Below are positions 32,813 to 40,733 of a DNA stretch of 64,000 bases, piece after piece. The position numbers were made by a program, and so were the translations under genes. Under the pieces are notes generated by a model. It did not search any database, was not told the origin of the DNA, and was given only the letters and a program-made list of their open reading frames with translations. Positions within the stretch are counted from its first letter, which is position 1. Every line of letters begins with the position of its first letter. The stretch is from Lentisphaerota bacterium (GTDB lineage Bacteria > Verrucomicrobiota > Lentisphaeria > Victivallales > Victivallaceae): the NCBI GenBank assembly GCA_015061575.1, contig SUWF01000008.1:1-64000 (forward strand). Reading direction: 5' to 3'.

Positions 32813-35545
32813 ATGAAAAATTTTTTCAGCAATGTATTATTGACTGTATTATTTGCCTGTCCGGCAGGTCTGTTGGGGGCCGTAGAATTGCCGAATCGGA
32901 TCAAAAGCTTTGATTATACGCACAACTTCCAAGTTAAGCATCCGGTGCTGGCCAGCGAGGCCAAACGGATGGGCTCAACCAAGATTCTGGAAGAACGCAC
33001 CCGGGATGTGATGACCATCAGCGAAAGTGAACTCATCAGGCTCCTGCCCCAAAAAGGCGGCATGATGTTTGCCCGCTGCCCTGAGGTAAAGTGCGGCAAC
33101 CGGGGCGAAAAATTCAAGTGGGATATCCATAAGCCTGATGTGCTGTATTGTTTGATCTGCAAGCGTGATCTGACCACCAAAGATTATCCGGAAGATCATA
33201 CCGTTGAAGCTGTTACTCCGGAAGGACGCAAAGTTCAGTACCGCTATCACAAGCGTTCCGACGGCCACCACTGCTGGATAACCGGCGGAATCGATTTGCG
33301 TAAATACCTGTATTTCAGTGAAAAAGCCTGGCAGTTGGGGGCGCTTTATTTACGGACGAATGATAAAAAGTACGCCCGGCGGGCAGCGGTGATCATTGCG
33401 CAACTTGCTGAAGCTTACTTGAATACACCTTACAAAATTGAACCGTGGTTGCGTTCGCCATATAAAGAAATGCACTTTTATAACGGAATACCTGATGATA
33501 AAGAAAATATTGATGCGCAACGGGCCCGTCCCACCAGCTGGGCCTATTTGGATATACCGGATAAGCTCCTGCTGGCTTACGACTTTATCGGCAGCTCCGG
33601 CGAGCTGGAGCGTTATGCCGGTGAAATCAATATGGATGTACAAAAAGATATTGTGCGCGGCTATTTTATGAATACCGTGGAAAGCACGTCGCTCAAACGG
33701 GAATATTATGGCAACATGAGTCCCTACTATTGGGCGGGGATGTTGATCGCCGGCCGGGTGCTGGGGATCCCGGAGTATGTGCATTTGGCGGTACTGCGGA
33801 CGGCAGAATTTTTCCGGCAGGGTTTTTTCTATGATGGAGCATGGCGGGAAGTAACCAGCGGTTATCACCAGCAATGCGTAAACTCCATGGGGGTTTTTGA
33901 ACGTATCGTCAACGGCTATTCCGATCCGGTGGATTTCCGGTGTAAATATGACAACAGCAACTATCAGAATTTCCGGCTTTTTGCAGGAAATATGGTTTGG
34001 AAAGCAGCTAAGGAGCTGGTAAATAACTATTTGCTTTATCCTGACAATATCGCTGTTGCGCATAATGATACACTCTATAATCTTAAATGGCGCTGGGGAA
34101 AACCGGGCGCGATCACTCCAAGTAATTTTGTTTCCAGCTGGCGGCATCTGGCGCTTAAAGGCCGGATCGATCCGCAGCAGATACAGTTGCGGATCGCCGG
34201 AGGTCCGGTATCGATCCACCGGCAGCAGGATATGTTCAATATCACGATGTGGGCGCTGGGTTCGGAATTATTGGGCGATATCGGCTATACCCACAGCCGT
34301 TACCGGCAGTATGCTTCCAGCCTGCCGCATCACAATACAGTTACGGTGGATTTCAGCCGTCATAACTGGACTACCGGTTATCAGGGGGCGGAGGATAAGT
34401 CCAATCGGATGGCCACCGGAGCTTTGCCGGTTTATGCGGATATAAGTAATACGGCTTTTCAGGTCGGGCAGTTTAAGGCAGTGGATTTATATGACAACGT
34501 AAAAAATCAGCAGCGTACGGTCATGCTGGTCGAACTGGATGCAAAAAACAGCTATGCAGTGGACTTTTTTGATCTGGATAGCGGCGGCCAAAGTTACGAT
34601 TATTTTTTGCACGGCAACTGCGATGAGCAAAATATTGCTCCGCTGGAAACGGGTTTTCAAAACGCCGCTATCATCCCGGAACGGCTCCGCTTGCCGGAAC
34701 CCAAGGGCGAAATCGACCCCAACAGTCGTAAGCCTGGATATGGTTATCAGGGATTTTTTGATACAAAAAAACATCAAGATCCCCCGCAGGTGTTTGTCGG
34801 TCACTGGCAATATAAATCGACTCAGTCAGCCTTGACGGTTTATCTGGCTTCGGATGGCGGCAGGCGTTCGATCTGGAGCGGCAGCAGTCCATCGATCCGG
34901 CAGGCGAAGGAAAACAGTGCGCAAGTCAATAAATTTTTCCGCCGCTTTTACATGCAGCGGGTCGAAAATCCCACCGGCAAAGTCCGTTTTGCCGCTGTTA
35001 TGGAACCGCATAAAATTGGCTGTTCGCAAATCAAAAATGTTACAGTTCCAGCTCTTGGGGTAGTCAAAATTACACTGGAAAAACGGACAGATTATATCTT
35101 TTGCGATTTGGCCAAACCGCAAAAGATCGATGGTTGGAGTTTGAGCGGAAAATTGGGATTTTTGTCGCTGGATCAAACTGGCCAAGTGCGGGATTTTTAT
35201 CTTTATGACGGCCGGATCAGCGGCAAAAATTTCAGCAAAAACGCTCCGGCAGTGCTGCCGCTGGAAATTAGTGGTTGTCCGCATGGAGATACTTTCAGAG
35301 TGCGTGATTTGAGCCGCCTGCCGGAACAATACAATCCCACCGTGGTGTTGGAGCTGCCCGGCGAAAAGAGTGCCTGGCAGTTCAATATAAAAAGCGTTGA
35401 CCGCCAAAACAATTTAGTGAAACTTGACCGTCCGCACGGTTTGCGGCGGCAAGCTGGCAAATGGGTGCGTGACCACTACCAGAATCAAAGTTTTGCTGGA
35501 AAAGCCCTGCTGAAAGTCGGTTTGCCTGAACGTAATAAAAAATAA
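32813..35545 (+). CDS. Secreted heparinase II/III-like polysaccharide lyase
   Basis: A 910-residue protein with signal peptide (MKNFFSNVLLTVLFACPAGLLGA) and GGGAGA before ATG 32813. Near residues 85-130 there is a possible zinc-binding CPEVKC...CLICK pair. The middle is an alpha/alpha toroid (PHNTVTVDFSRHN and NMSPYYWAG blocks) and the C-terminal half is beta-rich, as in heparinase II/III-family lyases that cleave uronic-acid glycans. It is paired with a divergent glycan-sensing GntR fusion. The frameshifted pseudopilin follows after 24 nt. The substrate is unknown; the subfamily is not one I can name. Confidence 0.85.
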   Translation: MKNFFSNVLLTVLFACPAGLLGAVELPNRIKSFDYTHNFQVKHPVLASEAKRMGSTKILEERTRDVMTISESELIRLLPQKGGMMFARCPEVKCGNRGEKFKWDIHKPDVLYCLICKRDLTTKDYPEDHTVEAVTPEGRKVQYRYHKRSDGHHCWITGGIDLRKYLYFSEKAWQLGALYLRTNDKKYARRAAVIIAQLAEAYLNTPYKIEPWLRSPYKEMHFYNGIPDDKENIDAQRARPTSWAYLDIPDKLLLAYDFIGSSGELERYAGEINMDVQKDIVRGYFMNTVESTSLKREYYGNMSPYYWAGMLIAGRVLGIPEYVHLAVLRTAEFFRQGFFYDGAWREVTSGYHQQCVNSMGVFERIVNGYSDPVDFRCKYDNSNYQNFRLFAGNMVWKAAKELVNNYLLYPDNIAVAHNDTLYNLKWRWGKPGAITPSNFVSSWRHLALKGRIDPQQIQLRIAGGPVSIHRQQDMFNITMWALGSELLGDIGYTHSRYRQYASSLPHHNTVTVDFSRHNWTTGYQGAEDKSNRMATGALPVYADISNTAFQVGQFKAVDLYDNVKNQQRTVMLVELDAKNSYAVDFFDLDSGGQSYDYFLHGNCDEQNIAPLETGFQNAAIIPERLRLPEPKGEIDPNSRKPGYGYQGFFDTKKHQDPPQVFVGHWQYKSTQSALTVYLASDGGRRSIWSGSSPSIRQAKENSAQVNKFFRRFYMQRVENPTGKVRFAAVMEPHKIGCSQIKNVTVPALGVVKITLEKRTDYIFCDLAKPQKIDGWSLSGKLGFLSLDQTGQVRDFYLYDGRISGKNFSKNAPAVLPLEISGCPHGDTFRVRDLSRLPEQYNPTVVLELPGEKSAWQFNIKSVDRQNNLVKLDRPHGLRRQAGKWVRDHYQNQSFAGKALLKVGLPERNKK

Positions 35546-35569
35546 CCTCAAGATAAGGAGATGTTGGTA

Positions 35570-36288
35570 ATGAAAAAAATCCAAAAAATGTTTGTTTCCT
35601 CCCGTGGAAAAGCCACCCGTTTTACTTTGATCGAATTGCTGGTTGTCATTGCAATTATTGTTTGGCGGCGATGCTGCTGCCGGCGCTTTCGGCGGCCCGG
35701 GAACGGGCGCGCAGTGCCAACTGTCTGGCCAATCTCAAGCAGTTCGGTATGGGGGTGCATATGTATGCGAATATGTCCAACAGCTATATACCAGTGGTTA
35801 GTGGTAACGGGGCATTGTATACGCTCAATATATCGCTGGGGACCAATGCCAGCAGCAGTCCCTTCCGCCTTATGTATGATTTGGGTCTTTACGGCGAAGA
35901 GTTTATCAATAAAAAAGAAGCAGTTATAAAATTTACTGAGCGCTATTTCAAATGTCCCAGCGATTCTGCCCACTATCGGGCGTGGCCAGAAAAAGGCGAT
36001 ACAGCCCACTACACGAGTTATCTTTACTGGGTCGGGATTGGTCAGGTTTCCAGCAAACTTCCGCCCCGGCTGATTATCGGGCGGGATGAACCGGATGTGG
36101 CCATAAGTGCCGATAAGTGCAAGAAAGTCTGTGCGGATGCAAGTATTCTTGACTCGGTTGCGCATGTTTCGCAGATCAATGTATTGTTTCTGGGCGGCCA
36201 TTGCGGCATGACCAATGCCAAAGTTGGCGAAAGTGCTGCCAGCAATGCAGCCGGAGCGATGTATTGCGACGTTTATAAGATGGATTGA
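35570..36288 (+). pseudogene. Pseudopilin (H-X9-DG-like) gene with an N-terminal frameshift
   Basis: The gene starts MKKIQKMFVSSRGKATRFTLIE at 35570 (AAGGAG upstream), reads [13 protein letters not shown] and then loses frame. The expected codons for [19 protein letters not shown] continue one frame over (TTG at 35662 onward) through to the stop at 36288. Comparison with the family consensus implies loss of 4 nt (or equivalent) near 35657-35662. The downstream part is intact, ending with an H-X9-DG-like segment in which D is replaced (HVSQINVLFLGGH). It could be a real pseudogene, an assembly or read error, or rarely programmed frameshifting. The 3' fragment has internal start options at TTG 35662 or ATG 35671. 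Confidence 0.75.
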
Positions 36289-36315
36289 TTTTATTAAAAA
36301 TAAGGAGTTTGAACT

Positions 36316-37131
36316 GTGTTTTACCGCATGCCGGAAAAATACCATACCGTGGATGTGCATAACCACGTCTGGTTCAAAAACGGGACTTTGGACGGGGAAC
36401 GGATGCACGATCTTTTGATCGCATCAGATTTGCTGGGGATCGAAAAGCTGTGCGTATCTGTGCCGCTGACCAATCCTTACGCCGCGCCGGAAAAATGCCG
36501 TCAGGCTAATGATGTAACTTATCAGGCGATGCAGTATTCGGATCGTCTGTTGGGATTTTGCTTTGCCGATGCTGCCGGCGGCGAAGAGATGATCAAAGAA
36601 GTTGACCGCTGTATTTGCAAGCTGGGCATGGTCGGGATCAAGATGTATCATCAGCATAAATTGCAGGATCGAATCCAAAAAGATCTTATGCAGCGGGCTG
36701 CGGAGCTGGGGGTGCCGGTTTTGATGCACGCCGCCATGGCCCGCAATGCCGCTACGATCGAACGGGGGCCGCTGTGCAGCCATGCCGGAGATTTTCTGGA
36801 AGCGCTGGAAGTTTATCCGGATACGATGTTTATTCAAGGTCATATCGGCGGCGGCGGTGACTGGCAATGGAATTTGCGGACGCTGGAAACGATCGAATCC
36901 GATAACTATTGGATCGACCTCAGCGGTTCGGTCATCGATGCCGGGATTCTGCGCGATACCGTTGACGCAGTAGGGGCCGACCGGGTGCTTTTTGCCACCG
37001 ACGGCAGTTTTGAAGAAGCGGTCGGCAAACTGCAGGCTGCCCATTTGAGCGAAGCGGAAATACTCAAGATAACCTCCGGCAACTTCAACAAGATCATGCA
37101 GCGCAGAAAGGTCGCAGTGAAAAATGTTTGA
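36316..37131 (+). CDS. Amidohydrolase-family TIM-barrel hydrolase
   Basis: A 271-residue amidohydrolase-2-like protein starting at GTG 36316 with AAGGAG eight nt upstream. Metal ligands are visible: H-x-H in VDVHNH (residues about 12-16), His in VLMHAAM, His in IQGHIGGG and Asp in LFATDGS. The family hydrolyses or decarboxylates small carboxylic or lactone substrates (2-pyrone-4,6-dicarboxylate hydrolase and ACMSD are examples). It overlaps the next amidohydrolase gene by 8 bp, indicating translational coupling and perhaps a heteromeric enzyme. Confidence 0.85.
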   Translation: MFYRMPEKYHTVDVHNHVWFKNGTLDGERMHDLLIASDLLGIEKLCVSVPLTNPYAAPEKCRQANDVTYQAMQYSDRLLGFCFADAAGGEEMIKEVDRCICKLGMVGIKMYHQHKLQDRIQKDLMQRAAELGVPVLMHAAMARNAATIERGPLCSHAGDFLEALEVYPDTMFIQGHIGGGGDWQWNLRTLETIESDNYWIDLSGSVIDAGILRDTVDAVGADRVLFATDGSFEEAVGKLQAAHLSEAEILKITSGNFNKIMQRRKVAVKNV

Positions 37132-37879
37132 TATAAATACCTCGATCGGGCACTGGCCATTCCGCCGTTTGACCCGCAATACCGTGCCGGAACTTAAAGA
37201 TTATCTGCAGAGTTTCGGTATCAGCCGGGCCGCTGTGTGTCACAATCATGCGGCATGTTATCAGAATTGTCACGATGCCAATATTGAATTGTACGAAGCA
37301 TTGCAGCAGGATAAAGAGGGATTTTTTGTCGGCATTGCCACGTTGAATCCCACTTATGCCGCCTGGCAGCGGGACTTGGAGTGCTGCGTGAAAAAATTCA
37401 ACTTCCGGGGCGTGCGGATCCTGCCGAAGTATCACAATTATCTGTTGAACAGCCGGGCCAGCTGGGAGTTGTTTGACGCTGCTGCTGAGTACAAAATACC
37501 GGTGATCATTCCCAATGAATTGGTCAACTGCCGTCAGCGGTTCTGGATGGAACCGGAGGAGGCGTTGGGCGCGGGGAATATTTTTGCGACTGCCAGCCGG
37601 TTTTCGGATACGACTTTTGTGGCGATGGAAACGGCTTTTCCGGAAACACCCGGACGTCATCCGCAGAATCTTTATGTGGAAATGTCCCGTTTTTTGAGCT
37701 GCTACGGCCGGAAACTCAATAAATTTATTGCCGCCGCCGGTGCCGACCATGTGTTGTTTGGCAGTGGAGCACCGTTCAAAGAAATCGAACCGGCGCTGCT
37801 GAAACTTTATCACACCGAATTAAGCGACAGCGACCGTCTGCTGATCGCCAGAGGCAATGCAGAAAAGCTTTTCGGCTGA
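37124..37879 (+). CDS. Second amidohydrolase-family protein, divergent metal site
   Basis: A 251-residue TIM-barrel protein coupled to the preceding gene. Its N-terminus is FDINTSIGHWPF, where the usual H-x-H is replaced by I-N-T. The closing block AAGADHVLFGSGAPFKE matches the family's late Asp region, but with Gly/Ser at the Asp site. Missing ligands suggest a single-metal, altered or inactive subunit. A terminator follows at 37899. Confidence 0.8.
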   Translation: MFDINTSIGHWPFRRLTRNTVPELKDYLQSFGISRAAVCHNHAACYQNCHDANIELYEALQQDKEGFFVGIATLNPTYAAWQRDLECCVKKFNFRGVRILPKYHNYLLNSRASWELFDAAAEYKIPVIIPNELVNCRQRFWMEPEEALGAGNIFATASRFSDTTFVAMETAFPETPGRHPQNLYVEMSRFLSCYGRKLNKFIAAAGADHVLFGSGAPFKEIEPALLKLYHTELSDSDRLLIARGNAEKLFG

Positions 37880-37898
37880 AAAAAACTGCGTAAAAAAT

Positions 37899-37946
37899 CC
37901 GGGTCGCAGCAATATTGATAACTGTTGCTGCGGCCCGGTTTTTTTA
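37899..37946 (+). terminator. Rho-independent terminator of the amidohydrolase pair
   Basis: A 14-nt arm starting CCGGG at 37899-37912 pairs with 37925-37938 (one mismatch), followed by eight T. Confidence 0.9.
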
Positions 37947-37951
37947 TTGAA

Positions 37952-38710
37952 TTACCACACCGGATAGAGGTGATGGATGCGTTTGCGGTATTTATCGTGG
38001 ATGGGCTTGTTGTGTTCATCGCAGCCCGGGATGTTGTTGCTGACCCAGATTTCCGGGGTGCCGCCCTTGGCTTTGATCAGGCGGATAGTTTCGCTCATGA
38101 TGCAGTTCAAAGTAAAGCAAGTAAGGATCGTAGCCGTGGGGGTGATTTTTTCTTCAATGCCTTCGCAATCCAGCACGGCATCGGGGTAGGGAACGTGATT
38201 ATCGATGGCAATATCGGCAAACTCATTGATATTTTGTTTGCTGGAGTGACGCCAGATAAAGTTCTTGGGAACTTTCTGGGCAAATTTGTGCGCATTGACG
38301 GTGATAAGCTTTACGCCCCGTTTTTTAGCTTCGATCGCCACATCCACTGCGGTGATGTTAAGACCGTAAAAGTTGACGAGGATCAGCACGTCATCTTTGT
38401 AAACATCGTAAAAGTTGAGTATATACGGCGCATAGCCTTCCAGCTTGGCGGTCGTCGGATTGGCTGAAACGATGTTGGTTCCTGCCGGAAACATGGCATT
38501 GATTTGAGCAATACCACCGGCCCGCCAGAAAATTTCCATTGCCGCAATTGCCGAGTGTCCGCCGGCACCGTATATATTGACGAGGCGGCCTTCAAGCACT
38601 TTATCCGACAAAAGCTCTGCCGCCTGCAAGATGGCCGCTTCTTCATCACGGATAATGTCGCTCATGGCAGTGGTAACGATTTGATTGTACTCTTCCATCA
38701 TCTTGGTCAT
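37952..38710 (-). CDS. SIS-domain sugar-phosphate-binding protein
   Basis: A 252-residue protein starting MTKMMEEYNQ at 38710, where AGGATTC precedes the ATG. The SIS fold is indicated by LVNIYGAGGHSAIAAMEIFWRAGG and DVLILVNFYGLNITAVDVAIEAKKRG, with Ser/Thr phosphate-binding loops. It resembles UPF0309-like SIS proteins, which bind or isomerise phosphosugars. It overlaps the upstream IclR gene by 4 bp, so the two form an operon behind the IclR dyads. Confidence 0.85.
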   Translation of the reverse strand: MTKMMEEYNQIVTTAMSDIIRDEEAAILQAAELLSDKVLEGRLVNIYGAGGHSAIAAMEIFWRAGGIAQINAMFPAGTNIVSANPTTAKLEGYAPYILNFYDVYKDDVLILVNFYGLNITAVDVAIEAKKRGVKLITVNAHKFAQKVPKNFIWRHSSKQNINEFADIAIDNHVPYPDAVLDCEGIEEKITPTATILTCFTLNCIMSETIRLIKAKGGTPEIWVSNNIPGCDEHNKPIHDKYRKRIHHLYPVW

Positions 38711-39504
38711 AATGAATCCTCCGTTATTGATGATATTGAATTTATATCCTGCATGGATATATGATGAAATAAAATTTTTTCCTGCAAATCCGCTGCGATC
38801 TCCTGCAATTTGGCGATGATCTCCTGCTCGCTGAGCTGGTGTCGCCCGGTAAGGTATACTGTTGATATACAAAGCGTATCCGCTCCGGATGCGTCTTGGG
38901 CGGGAACGGCCAGACTGGTCAGGTTGCCATTCTCGCGCATTACGACAGTATGGCGGTTACGACGGATGATTTCGATTTGCTTGTAGAGTTTTTCGGGGGT
39001 GATCGCTTCCGGCCATTCAGCGGCAGTGGGCAGACCGATTTTTTCGATTATCCGGGCGATTTCGTCATCGCTTTGCAGCGCCAGCAGCAGCCGACCGGAG
39101 CTTAAACGATACCATCCGGAGCGTTCAAACCAGCGATCAGCAATGGTCAGCTGCACCATGCGTTCGGGATGGACTTTAGCTAACGTTATGCGCTGCTGTT
39201 GCCAGTAAGCTACGATCACCCCAAGTTCGTTAAGTTCTTTGGCGATCCGATCTGCGCTGTGCTGGGCAAGGATGTTGAGCAAATTCTGCTGACAGTTGCC
39301 GCCGGCCAATTCAAAAATCTTGCTGCCCAGACAGTAATGGCCAAAGCTGGTTTTTTCCAGCAGATGCTTTTCGCAGAGAGCGCTCAGCAAATGAGCTGTA
39401 TTGCTGCGGGTGAGCGAACTTTGTTGCACGATTTCAGCAAAAGAGAGCGTTTCGCCACCGGCAAAAAGCTCCAATATGCGGACAATCTTGGACAGCACTT
39501 TCAT
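38707..39504 (-). CDS. IclR-family transcriptional regulator
   Basis: A 265-residue regulator starting MKVLSKIVRILELF at 39504; the longer frame to 39687 runs through the operator region and is rejected. The N-terminal winged helix (LSFAEIVQQSSLTRSNTAHLLSAL) and the C-terminal ligand-binding domain (ALQSDDEIARIIEKIG, SLAVPAQDASGADTLCISTVYL) match the family. It probably autoregulates through two identical dyads upstream and controls the coupled SIS gene. Confidence 0.9.
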   Translation of the reverse strand: MKVLSKIVRILELFAGGETLSFAEIVQQSSLTRSNTAHLLSALCEKHLLEKTSFGHYCLGSKIFELAGGNCQQNLLNILAQHSADRIAKELNELGVIVAYWQQQRITLAKVHPERMVQLTIADRWFERSGWYRLSSGRLLLALQSDDEIARIIEKIGLPTAAEWPEAITPEKLYKQIEIIRRNRHTVVMRENGNLTSLAVPAQDASGADTLCISTVYLTGRHQLSEQEIIAKLQEIAADLQEKILFHHISMQDINSISSITEDSL

Positions 39505-39510
39505 AAAACA

Positions 39511-39633
39511 ATATTTCCTCACAAGAAATATGGTATCTGCATATAAATATAACCTGCAGATGAATATACTCGCTGCAGTTTTATTTGCAAGTGCGTCAAG
39601 TAAAATAAAGCGATATTTCTTATCAGGAAATAT
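39511..39633 (-). promoter_or_regulatory. Twin ATATTTC-N7-GAAATAT dyads upstream of iclR
   Basis: Two perfect 7-bp inverted repeats with 7-nt spacers lie at 39511-39531 and 39613-39633, centres 102 bp apart. The proximal one covers the iclR Shine-Dalgarno region on the minus strand. They are very likely operators of the IclR protein. Confidence 0.7.
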
Positions 39634-39643
39634 TGCAGGGCAA

Positions 39644-39674
39644 TAAAAAACTGCCGGACAAGTGTACGGCAGTT
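39644..39674 (-). terminator. Terminator of the Hsp20 pair
   Basis: On the minus strand AACTGCCG pairs with CGGCAGTT (39649-39656, 39667-39674) and is followed by T-rich sequence. Confidence 0.85.
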
Positions 39675-39690
39675 GCAGATTTTTCAAAAA

Positions 39691-40044
39691 TCAGGCCACT
39701 GGCACCCGGAATGGCTTGCTGTGTTCAGCTTTGGGCAAAGTCAAAGTCAAAACACCGTCGCAGGTGGCGGCAGAAATTTTGCTTATATCCACCGCCCGGG
39801 AAAGCCGGAAAATACGCTTGAAAAGTATCGGCCGGTGACTGCGGCGCAAAGTGCTGGCACATTCAACAGTCAAAATGCCGTTTTCGACCTCTACTTTGAC
39901 CGAGGCGGCGTTGCAGCCGGGAACTTCAAAATACATGGTAAAAGCGTCCGGATCTTCAGTAATATCCACCGGCGGAACAAGTTCGATATTTTCGACCGGT
40001 TTGGCTGTTTCATCTGTTTTGACGATTTCGTTTTTGCTGCTCAT
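39691..40044 (-). CDS. Hsp20/alpha-crystallin small heat-shock protein
   Basis: A 117-residue protein. The alpha-crystallin domain spans about residues 28-110 with MYFEVPGC, VEVENGILTVE and the conserved GVLTLTLPK. The N-terminal arm is short and charged, and the C-terminal tail lacks a clear I-x-I motif (FRVPVA). It is 9 nt downstream of a second Hsp20 gene. Such pairs often co-assemble as ATP-independent holdases. Confidence 0.92.
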   Translation of the reverse strand: MSSKNEIVKTDETAKPVENIELVPPVDITEDPDAFTMYFEVPGCNAASVKVEVENGILTVECASTLRRSHRPILFKRIFRLSRAVDISKISAATCDGVLTLTLPKAEHSKPFRVPVA

Positions 40045-40053
40045 AAAATCACC

Positions 40054-40512
40054 TCATTTTACTTCAATTTTGCGTGAAAAAGCACAGTTGTTGTTTTCGC
40101 GGGGGATGCTTACGGTAAGCACGCCGTCAGCGTATACAGCTGAAGCGTTGGTGCATTTGATGTTGCCCGGCAGCCGGACGGTCTGAGTTACTTCGGTATG
40201 GAGCCGTTCGCTGCGAAGTATTTTTTGACCTTTGGCATGATGCGGATGACTTTCGCTGTTGTGTTCGGTACGGACGGTCAGGAGGTCATTTTCGATTTCG
40301 ACCGAAATTTCCTGCTTGGTGAAGCCGGGCAGGGAAATGCGTACCGTAACCGCATGTTCGGTAATTTCGATTTCCGGGTGGATGTAGTCATTCAGCTCCG
40401 AATGAAGTTCTTCGCCCGGAAAGAGGTCAAGCTTGCCCATTACCGAGTCGAACATGGAATCCCACCGGCGCACTGATGGCAGCAGTGCATGTTTTCTCAG
40501 ATTGTTCAACAT
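40054..40512 (-). CDS. Hsp20/alpha-crystallin small heat-shock protein
   Basis: A 152-residue protein with the alpha-crystallin domain from about residue 45 (HAVTVRISLPGF, VEIENDLLTVR, GVLTVSIP) and a longer N-terminal arm with WDSMFDSVMG. His-rich loop ESHPHHAKG. The ATG at 40512 has AGGAG seven nt upstream, and this ribosome binding site is buried in the hairpin at 40519-40568, implying temperature- or structure-controlled translation. It is the first gene of the two-gene Hsp20 operon. Confidence 0.93.
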   Translation of the reverse strand: MLNNLRKHALLPSVRRWDSMFDSVMGKLDLFPGEELHSELNDYIHPEIEITEHAVTVRISLPGFTKQEISVEIENDLLTVRTEHNSESHPHHAKGQKILRSERLHTEVTQTVRLPGNIKCTNASAVYADGVLTVSIPRENNNCAFSRKIEVK

Positions 40513-40518
40513 AAAAAA

Positions 40519-40568
40519 ACTCCTTTTTTCTGCAAGGCAAATCAGCTTGCCTTACAAAAAATTGGAGT
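40519..40568 (-). promoter_or_regulatory. Shine-Dalgarno-sequestering leader hairpin (candidate RNA thermometer) of hsp20
   Basis: On the minus strand the 22-nt arms flank a 6-nt loop (GCTGAT). 20 of 22 positions pair if G-U is allowed, with one AA/AA internal loop. ACTCC at the 5' end pairs with GGAGT, which contains the Shine-Dalgarno of the Hsp20 gene starting at 40512. Pairing is A-U-rich near the site, as in thermosensors. A run of T follows, so an intrinsic terminator or attenuator role is also possible. Confidence 0.65.
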
Positions 40569-40733
40569 GCCGGATTTATAGATTTGTTCGATGCGGCATC
40601 GCTTCATAACGCAAATTATTTTCAGCTCGTCGGCCAAGACGTACAGGCTGATAAAATGCAGAAAAAGGTATGCCGCATTGGCAAAATTTACAACATCCTT
40701 AATAAAAGGTTTGAAAAAACCGTGGATTAAAGC

